A stretch of 64,000 nucleotides of DNA from Paracoccus sp. (in: a-proteobacteria) (GCF_030538695.1 NZ_JAUNTN010000017.1:22725-86724), one strand, 5' to 3'. Numbered from the stretch's first letter, positions 7,583 through 16,705 are shown. A program made the numbers and translations. The notes: generated from the letters alone by a model not told the origin.

Positions 7583-10366
7583 ATGAGCGAGCAAAGAAGC
7601 AATGACCATCCGCAAGCTGGCCTGACGGATGTCGAGCATAAGGGCTTGTCGCAGGATGAGCTGGACGAGCTTGTGGCCTCGAATGACACCGGGGCGCGGA
7701 CGCCTGCCGGATGGGTGGGCAGGCTGATTCTGATTACGGCGCTGTGCTGGTCGCTGTTTCAGTTGTGGATTGCCTCGCCGCTGCCTTTTGTGTTTGGCTT
7801 CGGGATCTTTAATGACGCCGAAAGCCGGGCGATCCATCTGGCTTTTGCGCTGTTTCTGGCCTTTATGGCCTATCCTGCCGCGCGCGGTCGGGTGCAGCTT
7901 GGGCTGGCGATTGCGGTGCCGGTGCTGCTGACGGCACTGTTCATTCATGCCGCGCCTGCGACATTGCCTGCCTGGTGGCTTGGGCTGATCTGTCTGGGGG
8001 TGGTTGCGGCCATTCTGCTGGGCAGTCCGGGCAATTGGGTGCCGCCCTGGGAATGGGCGCTGGCACTGATCGGCGCGGCGGCGGCACTGTATGTCTGGAT
8101 TTTTTATGCGGATATTGCCACTCGCGTTGGCCGTCCGATTGCGCAGGATCTGGTGGTTTCCGCGATTGGCCTTCTGATTCTGCTGGAGGCGGCGCGGCGC
8201 AGCCTTGGTCCGGCGCTGATGATCGTGGCAACGGTGTTTCTGGTCTACACCTTCCTTGGTCCATATATGCCTTCGATCATTGCGCATCGGGGCAATTCGC
8301 TGGCCGAGGTCGCCAATCACCAATGGCTGACCGCCGAAGGCGTGTTCGGCATCGCGCTGGGCGTGTCCAGCGGTTTCGTGTTTCTGTTCGTGCTGTTCGG
8401 GGCGCTGCTGGATAAGGCCGGGGCGGGGAATTATTTCATCCAGCTTGCCTTTTCGATGATGGGGCATATGCGTGGTGGCCCGGCCAAGGCGGCGGTGGTC
8501 AGCTCGGCCATGACCGGGCTGATTTCCGGTTCGTCCATTGCCAATGTGGTGACAACCGGCACGTTTACCATTCCGCTGATGAAGCGCGTGGGTTTCAGCG
8601 CGGAGAAAGCCGGCGCCGTCGAGGTCGCCAGTTCCGTGAATGGCCAGATCATGCCGCCGGTCATGGGGGCGGCGGCCTTCCTGATGGTCGAATATATCGG
8701 GATTCCCTATTTTGAGGTGGTCAAACACGCCTTCCTGCCCGCGACGATCAGCTATATCGCGCTGGTCTATATCGTTCATCTGGAAGCTGTGAAAACCGGC
8801 ATGAAGGGCATTTCGCGCGGCTATGAAGCCGGGCCGTGGGTGCAGCGTCTGCTGGGGCTGTTGTTCGGCTTTATCGCCATGGGCGCGCTGGGCATGGCGG
8901 TCTATTACACGATGGGCTGGATCGGGCCGACTTTTGGCGCGGCTGCGGGCTATGTGATTTTTGCGCTGCTGATCGCGGCCTATATCGCGCTGATGGCGAT
9001 TGCCGCGCGGGAACAGCCGCTGAAGATGGATGATCCGGATGCACCGCTGGACCGGCTGCCGCGTCCGGGGCCGACCTTCCGTTCAGGGCTGCACTATCTG
9101 CTGCCGGTGGTGGTGCTGGTCTGGGCGCTGATGGTGGAACGGCTGTCGCCCGGCACCTCGGCCTTTTGGGCAACGGCCTTTATGATCTTTATTCTGGTGA
9201 CACAGCGCCCGCTGATGGTTGCTCTGCGTGGCACCGATATGGACGGGGGGCGAAACAGCATCGGTGATGCGTTCATCCGTGGGTTTGGGGATCTGACCGA
9301 CGGTCTGATCACCGGTGCGCGCAACATGATCGGCATTGGCATTGCCACCGCAACGGCCGGGATCATTGTTGGCGCGGTGGGCCAGACGGGTGTCGGCTCG
9401 GCACTGGCTGAGGTGGTCGAGGCGCTGTCCGGCGGGCATCTGATGGGCATTCTGGTGCTGACGGCGCTGTTGTCGCTGGTGCTGGGCATGGGGCTGCCGA
9501 CGACGGCGAATTATATCGTGGTGCAGGCGCTGCTGGCCCCGGTCATCGTGCAGTTGGGCGAGGCGAACGGCCTGCTGGTGCCATTGGTCGCCGTGCATAT
9601 GTTCGTGTTCTATTTCGGCATTATGGCTGATGTGACGCCACCCGTCGGGCTGGCCAGTTTCGCGGCGGCGGCGGTGTCGGGGGGCGACCCGATCCGCACC
9701 GGCTTGCAGGCCTTCTATTACAGCCTGCGCACGGCGGCGCTGCCGTTCCTGTTCATCTTTAACACCGATCTGCTGCTGATTGACGTGACATGGGCGCAGG
9801 GGATCTTTATTTTCTGTGTCGCAACGGCGGCAATGCTGTTGCTGGTGGCGGCGATGCAGGGCTGGTTCCTGACCCGTTCGCGCATCTGGGAATCGGTGGC
9901 GCTGGCGCTGATCGCCTTTACCCTGTTCCGGCCGGGCTTCTGGATGGATATGGTTTCGCCGCCTTATGAGGACGTGCAGCCGGCGCAATTCCAGCAGGCG
10001 CTTGGCACGGCAGAACCGGGCGAGAACCTCAAGCTGTGGATCTCCGGGCTTGATGCGGTGGGCCGCCCGATGAGTCGTGCCCTGCTGCTGGAGGTTCCCG
10101 AAGGCGCCAGCGGAGAAGAACGGCTGGAGGCGCTGGGGCTGACGCTGACCGAACGTGACGGTGCCGTGGTGGTGGATGATGTCCGCTTCGACAGCCCCGC
10201 CGCAGGGGCAGGAATGGACTGGGATCAGGTTATTGATACGGTCAGCCTGCCGGTTCAGGGACCGTCGAAATACTGGTTCTATATCCCGGCTTTGTTGGCA
10301 CTGGCGCTGATCGTCTGGTTGCAACGCCGCCGGGCGGAACCTGAACCCGCCCCGGTCACGGCCTGA
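7583..10366 (+). CDS. TRAP transporter fused permease (4TM + 12TM), TAXI type
   Basis: Single 927-residue membrane protein that fuses the small (DctQ-like) and large (DctM-like) TRAP permease subunits. A hydrophilic N-terminus of about 45 residues is followed by four to five helices, then the DctM-like core with EVASSVNGQIMPPVMGAAAFLMVEYIGI, a linker near residue 470-495, and the second half with GLPTTANYIVVQALLAPVI and HMFVFYFGIMADVTPPVGLASFAAAAVSG. The C-terminal 100 residues form a DUF3394-like periplasmic or cytoplasmic tail. The downstream UspA gene starts 13 bases later, as in other TRAP-T loci. Function is sodium-driven uptake of the ligand bound by the upstream TAXI protein. Confidence 0.95.
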   Translation: MSEQRSNDHPQAGLTDVEHKGLSQDELDELVASNDTGARTPAGWVGRLILITALCWSLFQLWIASPLPFVFGFGIFNDAESRAIHLAFALFLAFMAYPAARGRVQLGLAIAVPVLLTALFIHAAPATLPAWWLGLICLGVVAAILLGSPGNWVPPWEWALALIGAAAALYVWIFYADIATRVGRPIAQDLVVSAIGLLILLEAARRSLGPALMIVATVFLVYTFLGPYMPSIIAHRGNSLAEVANHQWLTAEGVFGIALGVSSGFVFLFVLFGALLDKAGAGNYFIQLAFSMMGHMRGGPAKAAVVSSAMTGLISGSSIANVVTTGTFTIPLMKRVGFSAEKAGAVEVASSVNGQIMPPVMGAAAFLMVEYIGIPYFEVVKHAFLPATISYIALVYIVHLEAVKTGMKGISRGYEAGPWVQRLLGLLFGFIAMGALGMAVYYTMGWIGPTFGAAAGYVIFALLIAAYIALMAIAAREQPLKMDDPDAPLDRLPRPGPTFRSGLHYLLPVVVLVWALMVERLSPGTSAFWATAFMIFILVTQRPLMVALRGTDMDGGRNSIGDAFIRGFGDLTDGLITGARNMIGIGIATATAGIIVGAVGQTGVGSALAEVVEALSGGHLMGILVLTALLSLVLGMGLPTTANYIVVQALLAPVIVQLGEANGLLVPLVAVHMFVFYFGIMADVTPPVGLASFAAAAVSGGDPIRTGLQAFYYSLRTAALPFLFIFNTDLLLIDVTWAQGIFIFCVATAAMLLLVAAMQGWFLTRSRIWESVALALIAFTLFRPGFWMDMVSPPYEDVQPAQFQQALGTAEPGENLKLWISGLDAVGRPMSRALLLEVPEGASGEERLEALGLTLTERDGAVVVDDVRFDSPAAGAGMDWDQVIDTVSLPVQGPSKYWFYIPALLALALIVWLQRRRAEPEPAPVTA

Positions 10367-10379
10367 GAGGAGATCCGTC

Positions 10380-10802
10380 ATGGCGAAGCATGTTCTGTTG
10401 CCGATCGACATTCAGCATGAAGAAAGCTGGAAGGCCGCCCTGCCGATGGCGCGGCGCCTGATGGATGCGGGCGATGTGCTGCATCTCTTGGGGATCGTGC
10501 ATGATGTTGGTAATGCCTGGGTGGCCTCTTACCTGCCCAAAGGCTTCGAGAAACAGGCGCTTGAAAAGCTGAAATATGATCTGGAGGAGTTCGCCGCCCG
10601 CGAATGTCAGGGGCTGGAGGTCGTGCCTCACGTCAGCCACGGCCATGTGGCGGAAACCATTCTGAAAAAGGCGGAAAAGATCGGCGCGGCGATGATCGTC
10701 ATGGCCTCGCACAAGCCGGATCAGATGCGCACCTTCCGGGTCGGTTCGCAGGCAGATCGGGTGGTGGCCCATTCGCCGGTGACGGTGGTGGTGGTGCGCT
10801 GA
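10380..10802 (+). CDS. Universal stress protein, TRAP-associated (TeaD-like)
   Basis: 140-residue cytoplasmic UspA-fold protein. It has the N-terminal strand MAKHVLLPIDIQHEESW and the C-terminal ATP-binding segment IVMASHKPD...RVGSQADRVVAHSPVTVVVVR (a G-2x-G-9x-G(S/T)-like loop with the first Gly replaced). In Halomonas the analogous TeaD regulates the TeaABC TRAP transporter by binding ATP; the 13-base spacing to the permease suggests the same job here. GGAG lies 8 bases before the ATG. Its exact effect on transport is inference. Confidence 0.92.
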   Translation: MAKHVLLPIDIQHEESWKAALPMARRLMDAGDVLHLLGIVHDVGNAWVASYLPKGFEKQALEKLKYDLEEFAARECQGLEVVPHVSHGHVAETILKKAEKIGAAMIVMASHKPDQMRTFRVGSQADRVVAHSPVTVVVVR

Positions 10803-10884
10803 GACAGGCGTATGAACGGGCGCATGAAACCGGCCTTTGAGGGTCTTGCCCTTTGTCTGCGCACGGGGTAATCGGTGCGGCGGC

Positions 10885-10960
<76 letters not shown>

Positions 10961-10966
10961 TTTCAC

Positions 10967-11572
10967 CTAGAACGGCGCTTCGGTCAGGGCTTGTTTCCAT
11001 AAGTCGAAATCTTCGGCACGTTCGTTGCGCAGCCGGGCCTCTATGGCCGGGGACAGTTTTGCCGCTTTCCTGGGCGAGATGTTCAGCCGCTGCGGTTCGA
11101 TCCGCTCGCCAAAGCGATGCGACAGGTAATCCAGCAGCGCAGGCATCGCCTCATAGCGGAACAGCAGGTCCACACCGATCTGGCCGTTGCGCCCGGTCAG
11201 AACATGGGCCTGACTACCCAAGCGGGCAAAGGGCGGTTGCTTGTCGGACAGATAGGCGGTGACGAAAGCGTCGAAATCCATGCCCTGACTGCTGTTCGGG
11301 GTGCCTGCGATCTGCTTGCGGCTGCGATAGCGATACCAGCTGGACAGCCAGTCAACCGGGTGCCGGATGGTGGCGACGGTCTGGAACTGGCTGGCCTGCG
11401 GTCCAAGCAAGGGCAGGATCACCCGCTGCATCGCGGCGATGGACATATGTTTCGCGCTTGGCGGCTGGTTGAGCATGATGGCGGCGCGCGGTGCAAGGCT
11501 GTCATGCAACGCGGTGGTGCCGGTTTTCGGCACCGCCATCAGGATCAGACGTTCTTTCCAGAAGACCAGCAT
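10967..11572 (-). CDS. Sulfotransferase family protein
   Basis: 201-residue P-loop protein. MAVPKTGTTALHDSLA (residues 12-27) is the 5'-phosphosulfate loop and TIRHPVDWLSSWYRYRS (residues about 67-83) the 3'-phosphate-binding segment of PAPS-dependent sulfotransferases. It is shorter than typical members (250-300) but complete, with a basic C-terminus. The acceptor is unknown. It lies 23 bases downstream of the GNAT gene and may be the last member of the cobC-cobD-GNAT transcript; the functional link is not obvious. Confidence 0.85.
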   Translation of the reverse strand: MLVFWKERLILMAVPKTGTTALHDSLAPRAAIMLNQPPSAKHMSIAAMQRVILPLLGPQASQFQTVATIRHPVDWLSSWYRYRSRKQIAGTPNSSQGMDFDAFVTAYLSDKQPPFARLGSQAHVLTGRNGQIGVDLLFRYEAMPALLDYLSHRFGERIEPQRLNISPRKAAKLSPAIEARLRNERAEDFDLWKQALTEAPF

Positions 11573-11595
11573 GTCGCCCGAATAACCGGCTGCTG

Positions 11596-12039
11596 CTAAA
11601 GCAGCAATCGGTAACGCACGAAATCATCGGCTTGCAGGAACTGATCGTAAAGCTGGCGGGCCGGGTTGTCCCGCCGGGTGTGCCAGTAAAGCCGCGACCA
11701 GCCCTGCGCTTTGCCCTGGTCGATCAGATCCTGAATCAGCGCCCGGCCAAGCCCCTTGCCGCGCTGGGCGGGGGCAACAAACAGGTCTTCCAGATAGCAG
11801 ACTGGCGCGGCCACCCATGTGCCTTCGTGCAGCACATGATTGGCGAACCCGGCGGGGGTGCCGTTTATCTCAATGATCCGGCAGGACAAGGCCGAGGCCG
11901 GGTCGAGGATACGTGCCCAAGTGTGGGCTGTGACCTCTGGCGGCACATCGGTTTTGTAAAAGGCGGTATAGCCTGCCCAAAGCTGGCGCCATGCGGCTTC
12001 GTCAGCGGGGCGGGCGTCGCGGATATTGGGCATCATCAT
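11596..12039 (-). CDS. GNAT family N-acetyltransferase
   Basis: 147-residue acetyl-CoA-dependent acetyltransferase. The order of motifs is standard: IRDARPADEAAWRQLW at the N-terminus, YLEDLFVAPAQRGKGLGRALIQDLI (motif A, acetyl-CoA pyrophosphate loop QRGKGLG at about residues 91-97), and RLYWHTRRDNPARQLYDQF (motif B). Three in-frame ATGs open the gene; the first forms an ATGA overlap with the cobD stop. Its substrate is unknown; its position behind cobD does not by itself tie it to cobalamin. Confidence 0.9.
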   Translation of the reverse strand: MMMPNIRDARPADEAAWRQLWAGYTAFYKTDVPPEVTAHTWARILDPASALSCRIIEINGTPAGFANHVLHEGTWVAAPVCYLEDLFVAPAQRGKGLGRALIQDLIDQGKAQGWSRLYWHTRRDNPARQLYDQFLQADDFVRYRLLL

Positions 12040-12965
12040 ATCCTCCAGAGGGCAGCGATGGTCAGCAGGGCCGCCGCAACCAGACAGGCGCGGCGGAACA
12101 GGGCCAGCCCGCAGTCAAGATCGGCGGGCGTGGGGTCTGGGGCGGTGGCGTTGACATAGGGTTCGTCCGCCAGCCGGTCGCCATAATGGCGCGGGCCGGA
12201 CAGGCGGATATGCAGCGCCCCGGCCATGGCAGCCTCGGGCCAGCCGGCGTTAGGGCTGCGGTGCTGGCGGGCCTCGCGCCACGTCAGCCGCAGGACAGGG
12301 ACCGCCTGCCGCCCCGAGGCCAGCGCAAAGATCAGCGCCGAGAGTCGCGCCGGGATCAGGTTGGCCAGATCGTCCAGCCGGGCGGCGACCTTGCCGAATT
12401 GCTCATATCGGGCGTTGCGGTGGCCGATCATGGAATCCATCGTGTTCAGCGCCTTATACCCCGCCAGTCCCGGCAGACCCGCAACCGCGAACCAGAACAG
12501 CGGTGCGAAAACGCCGTCGCTGGCGTTTTCGGCCAGACTTTCCAGCGCGGCGCGGCTGATGGCGGGGCTGTCGGCGCGGCTGACATCGCGGCCGACGATC
12601 ATCGCCACGGCCGCGCGGGCGGCAGGCAGGTTTCCTGCCATCAGGGGCCGCGCCACCGCCGCCACATGGTCATGCAGCGAGCGCGCCGCGATCAGCGGCC
12701 AGCCAATCACCCCTGCCAGCAGCATCCCGGCAAGGCCGCCAGGCAGGACGGCCTGCACCAGTGTCGCCGGGATCACCGCTGCCGCCAGCACCACCACGAC
12801 CAGCGCCGTCCCTTTGGCGCGCTGCGCCGGGCCGTGGTTCCAGCGCCGTTCCAGCACGTCGATCAGCCGTCCGATCCAGACCACCGGATGTTTGATGCGG
12901 CTATAAAGCGCCTGCGGCCAGCCGATTGCGGCATCCAGCGCCAGCGCGATCAGGGCGGCGATCAT
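12036..12965 (-). CDS. cobD: Adenosylcobinamide-phosphate synthase (CbiB/CobD)
   Basis: Membrane enzyme of 309 residues that attaches the aminopropanol (phosphate) arm to adenosylcobyric acid in cobalamin synthesis. Family signatures are visible: LALDAAIGWPQALYSRIKHPVVWIG near the N-terminus, SLAENASDGVFAPLFWFAVAGLPG in the middle and YKALNTMDSMIGHRNARYEQFG after it, with several transmembrane helices. ATG 12965 is chosen because it makes an ATGA overlap with cobC; an upstream in-frame start would run well into cobC. Note that the Pseudomonas naming (CobD) is used; in enterics this protein is CbiB. Confidence 0.95.
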   Translation of the reverse strand: MIAALIALALDAAIGWPQALYSRIKHPVVWIGRLIDVLERRWNHGPAQRAKGTALVVVVLAAAVIPATLVQAVLPGGLAGMLLAGVIGWPLIAARSLHDHVAAVARPLMAGNLPAARAAVAMIVGRDVSRADSPAISRAALESLAENASDGVFAPLFWFAVAGLPGLAGYKALNTMDSMIGHRNARYEQFGKVAARLDDLANLIPARLSALIFALASGRQAVPVLRLTWREARQHRSPNAGWPEAAMAGALHIRLSGPRHYGDRLADEPYVNATAPDPTPADLDCGLALFRRACLVAAALLTIAALWRI

Positions 12966-13507
12966 GGCAACAGGTTGACGGCCTCGACCGCCCAATGCGG
13001 GCCGTGGCGGGTCAGAATAGTGCGCGACAGCGGCGCGACGTTGAAGGACAGCGCCGATGCGCCCGCGACCAGCGCGATGGCGGCCTTGGCGGTGCCAGCG
13101 TGGGCGACGATCACCACCTCGCCCCGCTGTGCGGCCAGCACCGGCTGCACCCGTGCGGCCATATCAAGGAAACTTTCCCCGCCCGAGGGGCGATAGGCTG
13201 CCAGCCCGGCGGCATCCTCTGGCATGTCGAAATTGGGCAGGTCAGCAAAGGGGATGCCCTCCCACTCACCGAAATGCTGTTCCCACAGCCGTTCTTCGGG
13301 CGTCGGTGACAAGCCAAGCGCCTCGGCGGTCATCCGGCAGCGCAGCGCCGGGCTGACCAGCATCTGCGCCGGGGGCAGGGCGGCGGCCACCCGTGCAAAG
13401 GCAGCGGTGTCCGTCACATCGGCCGGCACATCGCGGCGACCGGCAAGGCGGCCTTCGTTCAGCGGCGGTGCGTGGCGGATGATGGTCAGGCGGGCGGAGT
13501 CTTGCAT
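12962..13507 (-). CDS. cobC: Histidine phosphatase, probable alpha-ribazole phosphatase
   Basis: 181-residue phosphoglycerate-mutase-fold phosphatase. The catalytic RHG-type motif appears as [20 protein letters not shown] (Arg-His at residues about 10-11), with a second His in [16 protein letters not shown]. The GRRD segment and coupling to cobD by a 4-base overlap support the CobC role: dephosphorylation of alpha-ribazole-5'-phosphate or of cobalamin phosphate in nucleotide-loop assembly. The start at 13507 has GAGG 8-11 bases upstream; the longer alternatives at 13519 and 13558 lack a site. It is divergent from ivd. Confidence 0.83.
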   Translation of the reverse strand: MQDSARLTIIRHAPPLNEGRLAGRRDVPADVTDTAAFARVAAALPPAQMLVSPALRCRMTAEALGLSPTPEERLWEQHFGEWEGIPFADLPNFDMPEDAAGLAAYRPSGGESFLDMAARVQPVLAAQRGEVVIVAHAGTAKAAIALVAGASALSFNVAPLSRTILTRHGPHWAVEAVNLLP

Positions 13508-13565
13508 GTCGTGCCTCATTCTTTCGGTCGGGATAGCGTGGGTGAGAGGCAGGTGCAAATATCGC

Positions 13566-13617
13566 TTGACGGAATCGCGTGGCTGTTCTTACTATCTGAA
13601 CAACCGTTCGATTATTC
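13566..13617 (+). promoter_or_regulatory. Promoter and operator of ivd (liu genes)
   Basis: TTGACG (13566-13571) and TACTAT (13590-13595) are spaced by 18 bases, a plausible sigma-70 promoter. Directly after the -10 box is an imperfect palindrome, GAACAACCG-TT-CGATTATTC (13598-13617), with 7 of 9 paired positions. It would cover the start site and block transcription when bound. A TetR-type repressor of branched-chain acyl-CoA metabolism is a reasonable guess; no such regulator is in this window. Confidence 0.6.
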
Positions 13618-13636
13618 TGGGGAGGGAATCGGGGCC

Positions 13637-14797
13637 ATGTTCACGCAAGGGATGGAATTCGATCTTGGCGAAGACGTAAACGCGCTGCGCGATATGGTGC
13701 ATCGCTTTGCGCAGGAACGCATCAAGCCGCTGGCGGCGAAAACGGACAGTGACAACGCTTTCCCCAATGAGCTGTGGCCCGAACTGGGTGAGTTGGGCCT
13801 GCTGGGCATCACCGTTTCCGAGGAGTTCGGCGGTTCCGGCATGGGCTATCTGGCCCACACCATCGCGGTTGAGGAAATCGCGCGGGCCTCTGCCTCGATC
13901 AGCCTGTCCTATGGCGCCCATTCCAACCTGTGCGTGAACCAGATCAAGCTGAACGGCAGCGACGAACAAAAGGCCAAATACCTGCCCAAGCTGTGCAGCG
14001 GCGAACATATCGGTGCGCTGGCCATGTCCGAGGAAGGTGCCGGTTCCGATGTCGTCAGCATGAAGCTGCGGGCGGAGAAGCGGAATGGTTACTACGTTCT
14101 GAACGGCAATAAATACTGGATCACCAACGGGCCGGATGCCGATACGCTGGTGGTCTACGCCAAGACCGACCCCGAAGCGGGCAGCAAGGGTATGACCGCT
14201 TTCATCATCGAAAAAGGCATGACGGGCTTTGCACAGGGGCCGCATTTCGACAAGGTGGGGATGCGCGGGTCCAACACCGGCGAGCTGATCTTTGACAATT
14301 GCGAAGTGCCCTTCGAAAACGTGCTGGGCCTTGAGGGCAAGGGCGTGCGTGTGCTGATGTCGGGGCTGGATTATGAACGTCTGGTGCTGTCGGGTATTGG
14401 CACCGGGATCATGGCCGCCTGTCTGGATGAGGTCATGCCCTATGTCCGCGAGCGTAAGCAATTCGGCCAGCCGATCGGTTCGTTCCAGCTTATGCAGGGC
14501 AAGATTGCGGATATGTATGTGGCGCTGAACACCGCCCGCGCCTATGTCTATGAGGTTGCCAAAGCCTGCGATGCAGGCAAGGTCACACGTCAGGATGCGG
14601 CGGGCGCGGTGCTTTATGCGTCCGAACAGGCGATGGTGCAGGCGCATCAGGCTGTGCAGGCGCTTGGCGGTGCGGGCTTCCTGAACGACAGCGTGGTCAG
14701 CCGGTTGTTCCGCGACGCCAAGCTGATGGAAATTGGCGCAGGCACCAGCGAGATCCGGCGGATGTTGATTGGCCGCGAATTGATGGGGCTGGTCTGA
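13637..14797 (+). CDS. ivd: Isovaleryl-CoA dehydrogenase
   Basis: FAD enzyme (386 residues) that oxidises isovaleryl-CoA to 3-methylcrotonyl-CoA, the first acyl-CoA step specific to leucine breakdown. Signatures: [16 protein letters not shown] (FAD/substrate), [19 protein letters not shown], and [17 protein letters not shown] in which E247 is the catalytic base at the position particular to isovaleryl-CoA dehydrogenases; [39 protein letters not shown] at the C-terminus. A start at 13652 is possible. It opens the liu set (ivd, mccB, mccA, hmgL, liuC), although two unrelated genes and the inverted ompW separate it from mccB. Confidence 0.95.
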   Translation: MFTQGMEFDLGEDVNALRDMVHRFAQERIKPLAAKTDSDNAFPNELWPELGELGLLGITVSEEFGGSGMGYLAHTIAVEEIARASASISLSYGAHSNLCVNQIKLNGSDEQKAKYLPKLCSGEHIGALAMSEEGAGSDVVSMKLRAEKRNGYYVLNGNKYWITNGPDADTLVVYAKTDPEAGSKGMTAFIIEKGMTGFAQGPHFDKVGMRGSNTGELIFDNCEVPFENVLGLEGKGVRVLMSGLDYERLVLSGIGTGIMAACLDEVMPYVRERKQFGQPIGSFQLMQGKIADMYVALNTARAYVYEVAKACDAGKVTRQDAAGAVLYASEQAMVQAHQAVQALGGAGFLNDSVVSRLFRDAKLMEIGAGTSEIRRMLIGRELMGLV

Positions 14798-14832
14798 TAG
14801 GCTGGCGGCAGAAGCCATCACGGAGAGCAAGT

Positions 14833-15366
14833 ATGTCCCGTTCTTTTCTGACCCTCTGCGCCGGGCTGATGCTGGCCGCGCCTGCCGCTGCGCAGGATGA
14901 CGACGATCTGCCTGCCTATGATGACAGTTTGATCCCTGCCTGTCTGGCGGCTGCGACCAATGTTGGGCGGGATGCCTGCATAGGTATCACGTTTGACCCG
15001 TGCCGTGGTGATGGTCCCGATGCCGTCTCGACCGTACGCATGGTCGAATGTATGGGGCTTGAGATCACGCAATGGCAAGCCTTGCTGGAGGCCAGCTACC
15101 AGCAGCGTCTGGTCGAGGCAGAACAGGCTGATGATCTGGACAAGAGCTTGGGCAAGGGTGCAACGGCCGCTTCGGTCTCTGAGGCGGAGGCGCTGCGCGC
15201 ATCGCAGGACGCATGGGCCGGATACCGTGAAGCGACCTGTGCCTATATCGGCAGCCGCTGGCATGGTGGCAGCGGCGGGCGGGTCGAAAACTCGGGCTGC
15301 TATCTGGACCTGACAGCCCGGCGGGCGCTGTGGATGGACGATATGACGCAGGAGGCCACGCAATGA
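14833..15366 (+). CDS. Secreted LprI-like (DUF1311) protein, first paralog
   Basis: 177-residue protein with a Sec signal peptide (cleavage near AAA|QDD). It has even cysteines and the DUF1311/lysozyme-inhibitor LprI-type segment: ECMGLEITQWQALLEASYQQRLV, then SQDAWAGYREATCAYIGSRWHGGSGG and a final cysteine in NSGCYLDLTARRALWM. The domain family includes an inhibitor of lysozyme, but activity here is not shown. GGAG is 6-9 bases upstream of the start. The stop overlaps the start of a second member of the same family by 4 bases. Confidence 0.85.
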   Translation: MSRSFLTLCAGLMLAAPAAAQDDDDLPAYDDSLIPACLAAATNVGRDACIGITFDPCRGDGPDAVSTVRMVECMGLEITQWQALLEASYQQRLVEAEQADDLDKSLGKGATAASVSEAEALRASQDAWAGYREATCAYIGSRWHGGSGGRVENSGCYLDLTARRALWMDDMTQEATQ

Positions 15367-15908
15367 TGGCTGTGCAGGAAAACCTGACCCGTTACGCCCT
15401 GATCGCGGGGGCATTCGCCCTGCTGGCTGCACCTGCCGTCGCGCAGGCACCCGTCCCGGACAGCCCGCCGGTCGATAAGGCCGCGCTGGAAAGCTGTCTG
15501 ACGGTGCAGCAGGCGCAGGACACACCCGATTGGGACAGTTGCATCGGGGTTGCCTCAAAATCCTGTCTGGATCAGTTCGGTGGCTCGACTGCGGGCATGT
15601 CGGGTTGTCTGATGGCTGAACTGGACCTTTGGGATGGCAAGCTGAACGCGGCCTATGACAGCCTGATGGTGCAGGCCAAGGCAGATGATGCCGAGATGGC
15701 TTCGCTCGGGGCCAGCGCCCCGCAGCAGGAACCGGCATTGCGGCAGATGCAGCGTGACTGGATCGGGTTTCGTGATGCGGCTTGTGCCTATGAACAAAGC
15801 CGCTGGGGTGGCGGTACTGGCGGCGGCCCGGCCAGCGCAAGCTGCGCCATGACGCTGACCGCAGAGCAATATTTCAGGCTGCAATCCTGGCTGGATCAGC
15901 CACGCTGA
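15363..15908 (+). CDS. Secreted LprI-like (DUF1311) protein, second paralog
   Basis: 181-residue protein with a signal peptide (about residues 1-27, AVAQ|APVP) and the same domain as its neighbour: GCLMAELDLWDGKLNAAYDSLM, RDWIGFRDAACAYEQSRWGGGTGG and CAMTLTAEQYFRLQSWL align in order with the upstream protein. It is therefore a diverged tandem duplicate. It starts at the ATGA overlap with the first copy. The pair lies between ivd and the inverted ompW and has no evident link with leucine catabolism; an envelope role is inferred from secretion. Confidence 0.85.
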   Translation: MMAVQENLTRYALIAGAFALLAAPAVAQAPVPDSPPVDKAALESCLTVQQAQDTPDWDSCIGVASKSCLDQFGGSTAGMSGCLMAELDLWDGKLNAAYDSLMVQAKADDAEMASLGASAPQQEPALRQMQRDWIGFRDAACAYEQSRWGGGTGGGPASASCAMTLTAEQYFRLQSWLDQPR

Positions 15909-16000
15909 AATGACGTTGAAGAGAGGAGAACAGGTGCCATATGCACAGGCAGATCATCAGCAGCGGGCGGCTTTGCGTCCCTTTGATGCGCCCGCGCATG

Positions 16001-16028
16001 AAAAAGGGCGCATCGTGATGATGCGCCC
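16001..16028 (-). terminator. Rho-independent terminator of ompW
   Basis: On the minus strand GGGCGCATC and GATGCGCCC (plus-strand arms 16020-16028 and 16006-16014) pair perfectly over 9 bp around a 5-base loop, followed by TTTTT (complement of 16001-16005). A further GATGCGCCC at 15985-15993 could pair with the middle arm instead and act for the plus strand. Confidence 0.88.
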
Positions 16029-16050
16029 CCCTGTTCCGAGCCTTGCGGGA

Positions 16051-16650
16051 TCAGAACTTCATCACATAGGACGCGCCCCAGACAACCGGGTTGATCTTGG
16101 CTTCGCCAATATAGGCGCCGTCCAGATGCACGTCGCTCTTAATGCCGATCCAACGGACATTGGCGCGGATCGCAGCATTGTCGTTGATCCAGTAATCGGT
16201 GCCGAGGTTGACCGCCGGACCCCACGAGTTTTTCAGCGTCAGATCACCCAGCGGGGACTTTTCGCTGAAGAAAGTGGTATAGTTCAGACCGACGCCGACA
16301 AAAGGCTTCCATTGAGTGCCGGTTTCAAAGTGCCAGTTCAGCGACAGCGTGGGCGGCAGATGCTTGACGCTGCCGATGCCACCAACGCCAGCCAGCGCGA
16401 TGTCATGTTTGAAGGGCGTGGCGGCCAGCAGTTCGACACCCAGATTGTCGCGGATGAAATATTCAGCGGTGATCGTCGGGCGGATGTTGTCGTCCACCTC
16501 CAGCGTGGTGCCGGCAACGGTGCCGTTGTTGCTTTTCGGCTGAACGCTGCCGATGCCAAGACCAAGGGTCCATTCGCCAGCCGATTGCGCGGCAACCGGG
16601 GCGGCAAGGGCCAGAGCGGCTGCGGCGGCGATGCAAAGCGTTTTCATCAT
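16051..16650 (-). CDS. ompW: Outer membrane protein OmpW family
   Basis: 199-residue eight-stranded beta-barrel protein with signal peptide (AAPVAAQ|SAGEW). OmpW features: the opening WTLGLGIGSVQPKS, the middle ITAEYFIRDNLGVELLAATPFKHDI, then HLPPTLSLNWHF and the C-terminal aromatic strand ending in ...YVMKF, required for barrel insertion. AAGGAG lies 6-11 bases before the ATG (two tandem ATG). OmpW passes small hydrophobic compounds and is FNR-controlled in enterics; an FNR-like box lies upstream here. The gene is inverted inside the liu cluster. Confidence 0.93.
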   Translation of the reverse strand: MMKTLCIAAAAALALAAPVAAQSAGEWTLGLGIGSVQPKSNNGTVAGTTLEVDDNIRPTITAEYFIRDNLGVELLAATPFKHDIALAGVGGIGSVKHLPPTLSLNWHFETGTQWKPFVGVGLNYTTFFSEKSPLGDLTLKNSWGPAVNLGTDYWINDNAAIRANVRWIGIKSDVHLDGAYIGEAKINPVVWGASYVMKF

Positions 16651-16705
16651 GTGACTCCTTTCACGATGTATGACAGCTTCGTGAACCCGCGCGGCAACCA
16701 AGAAC

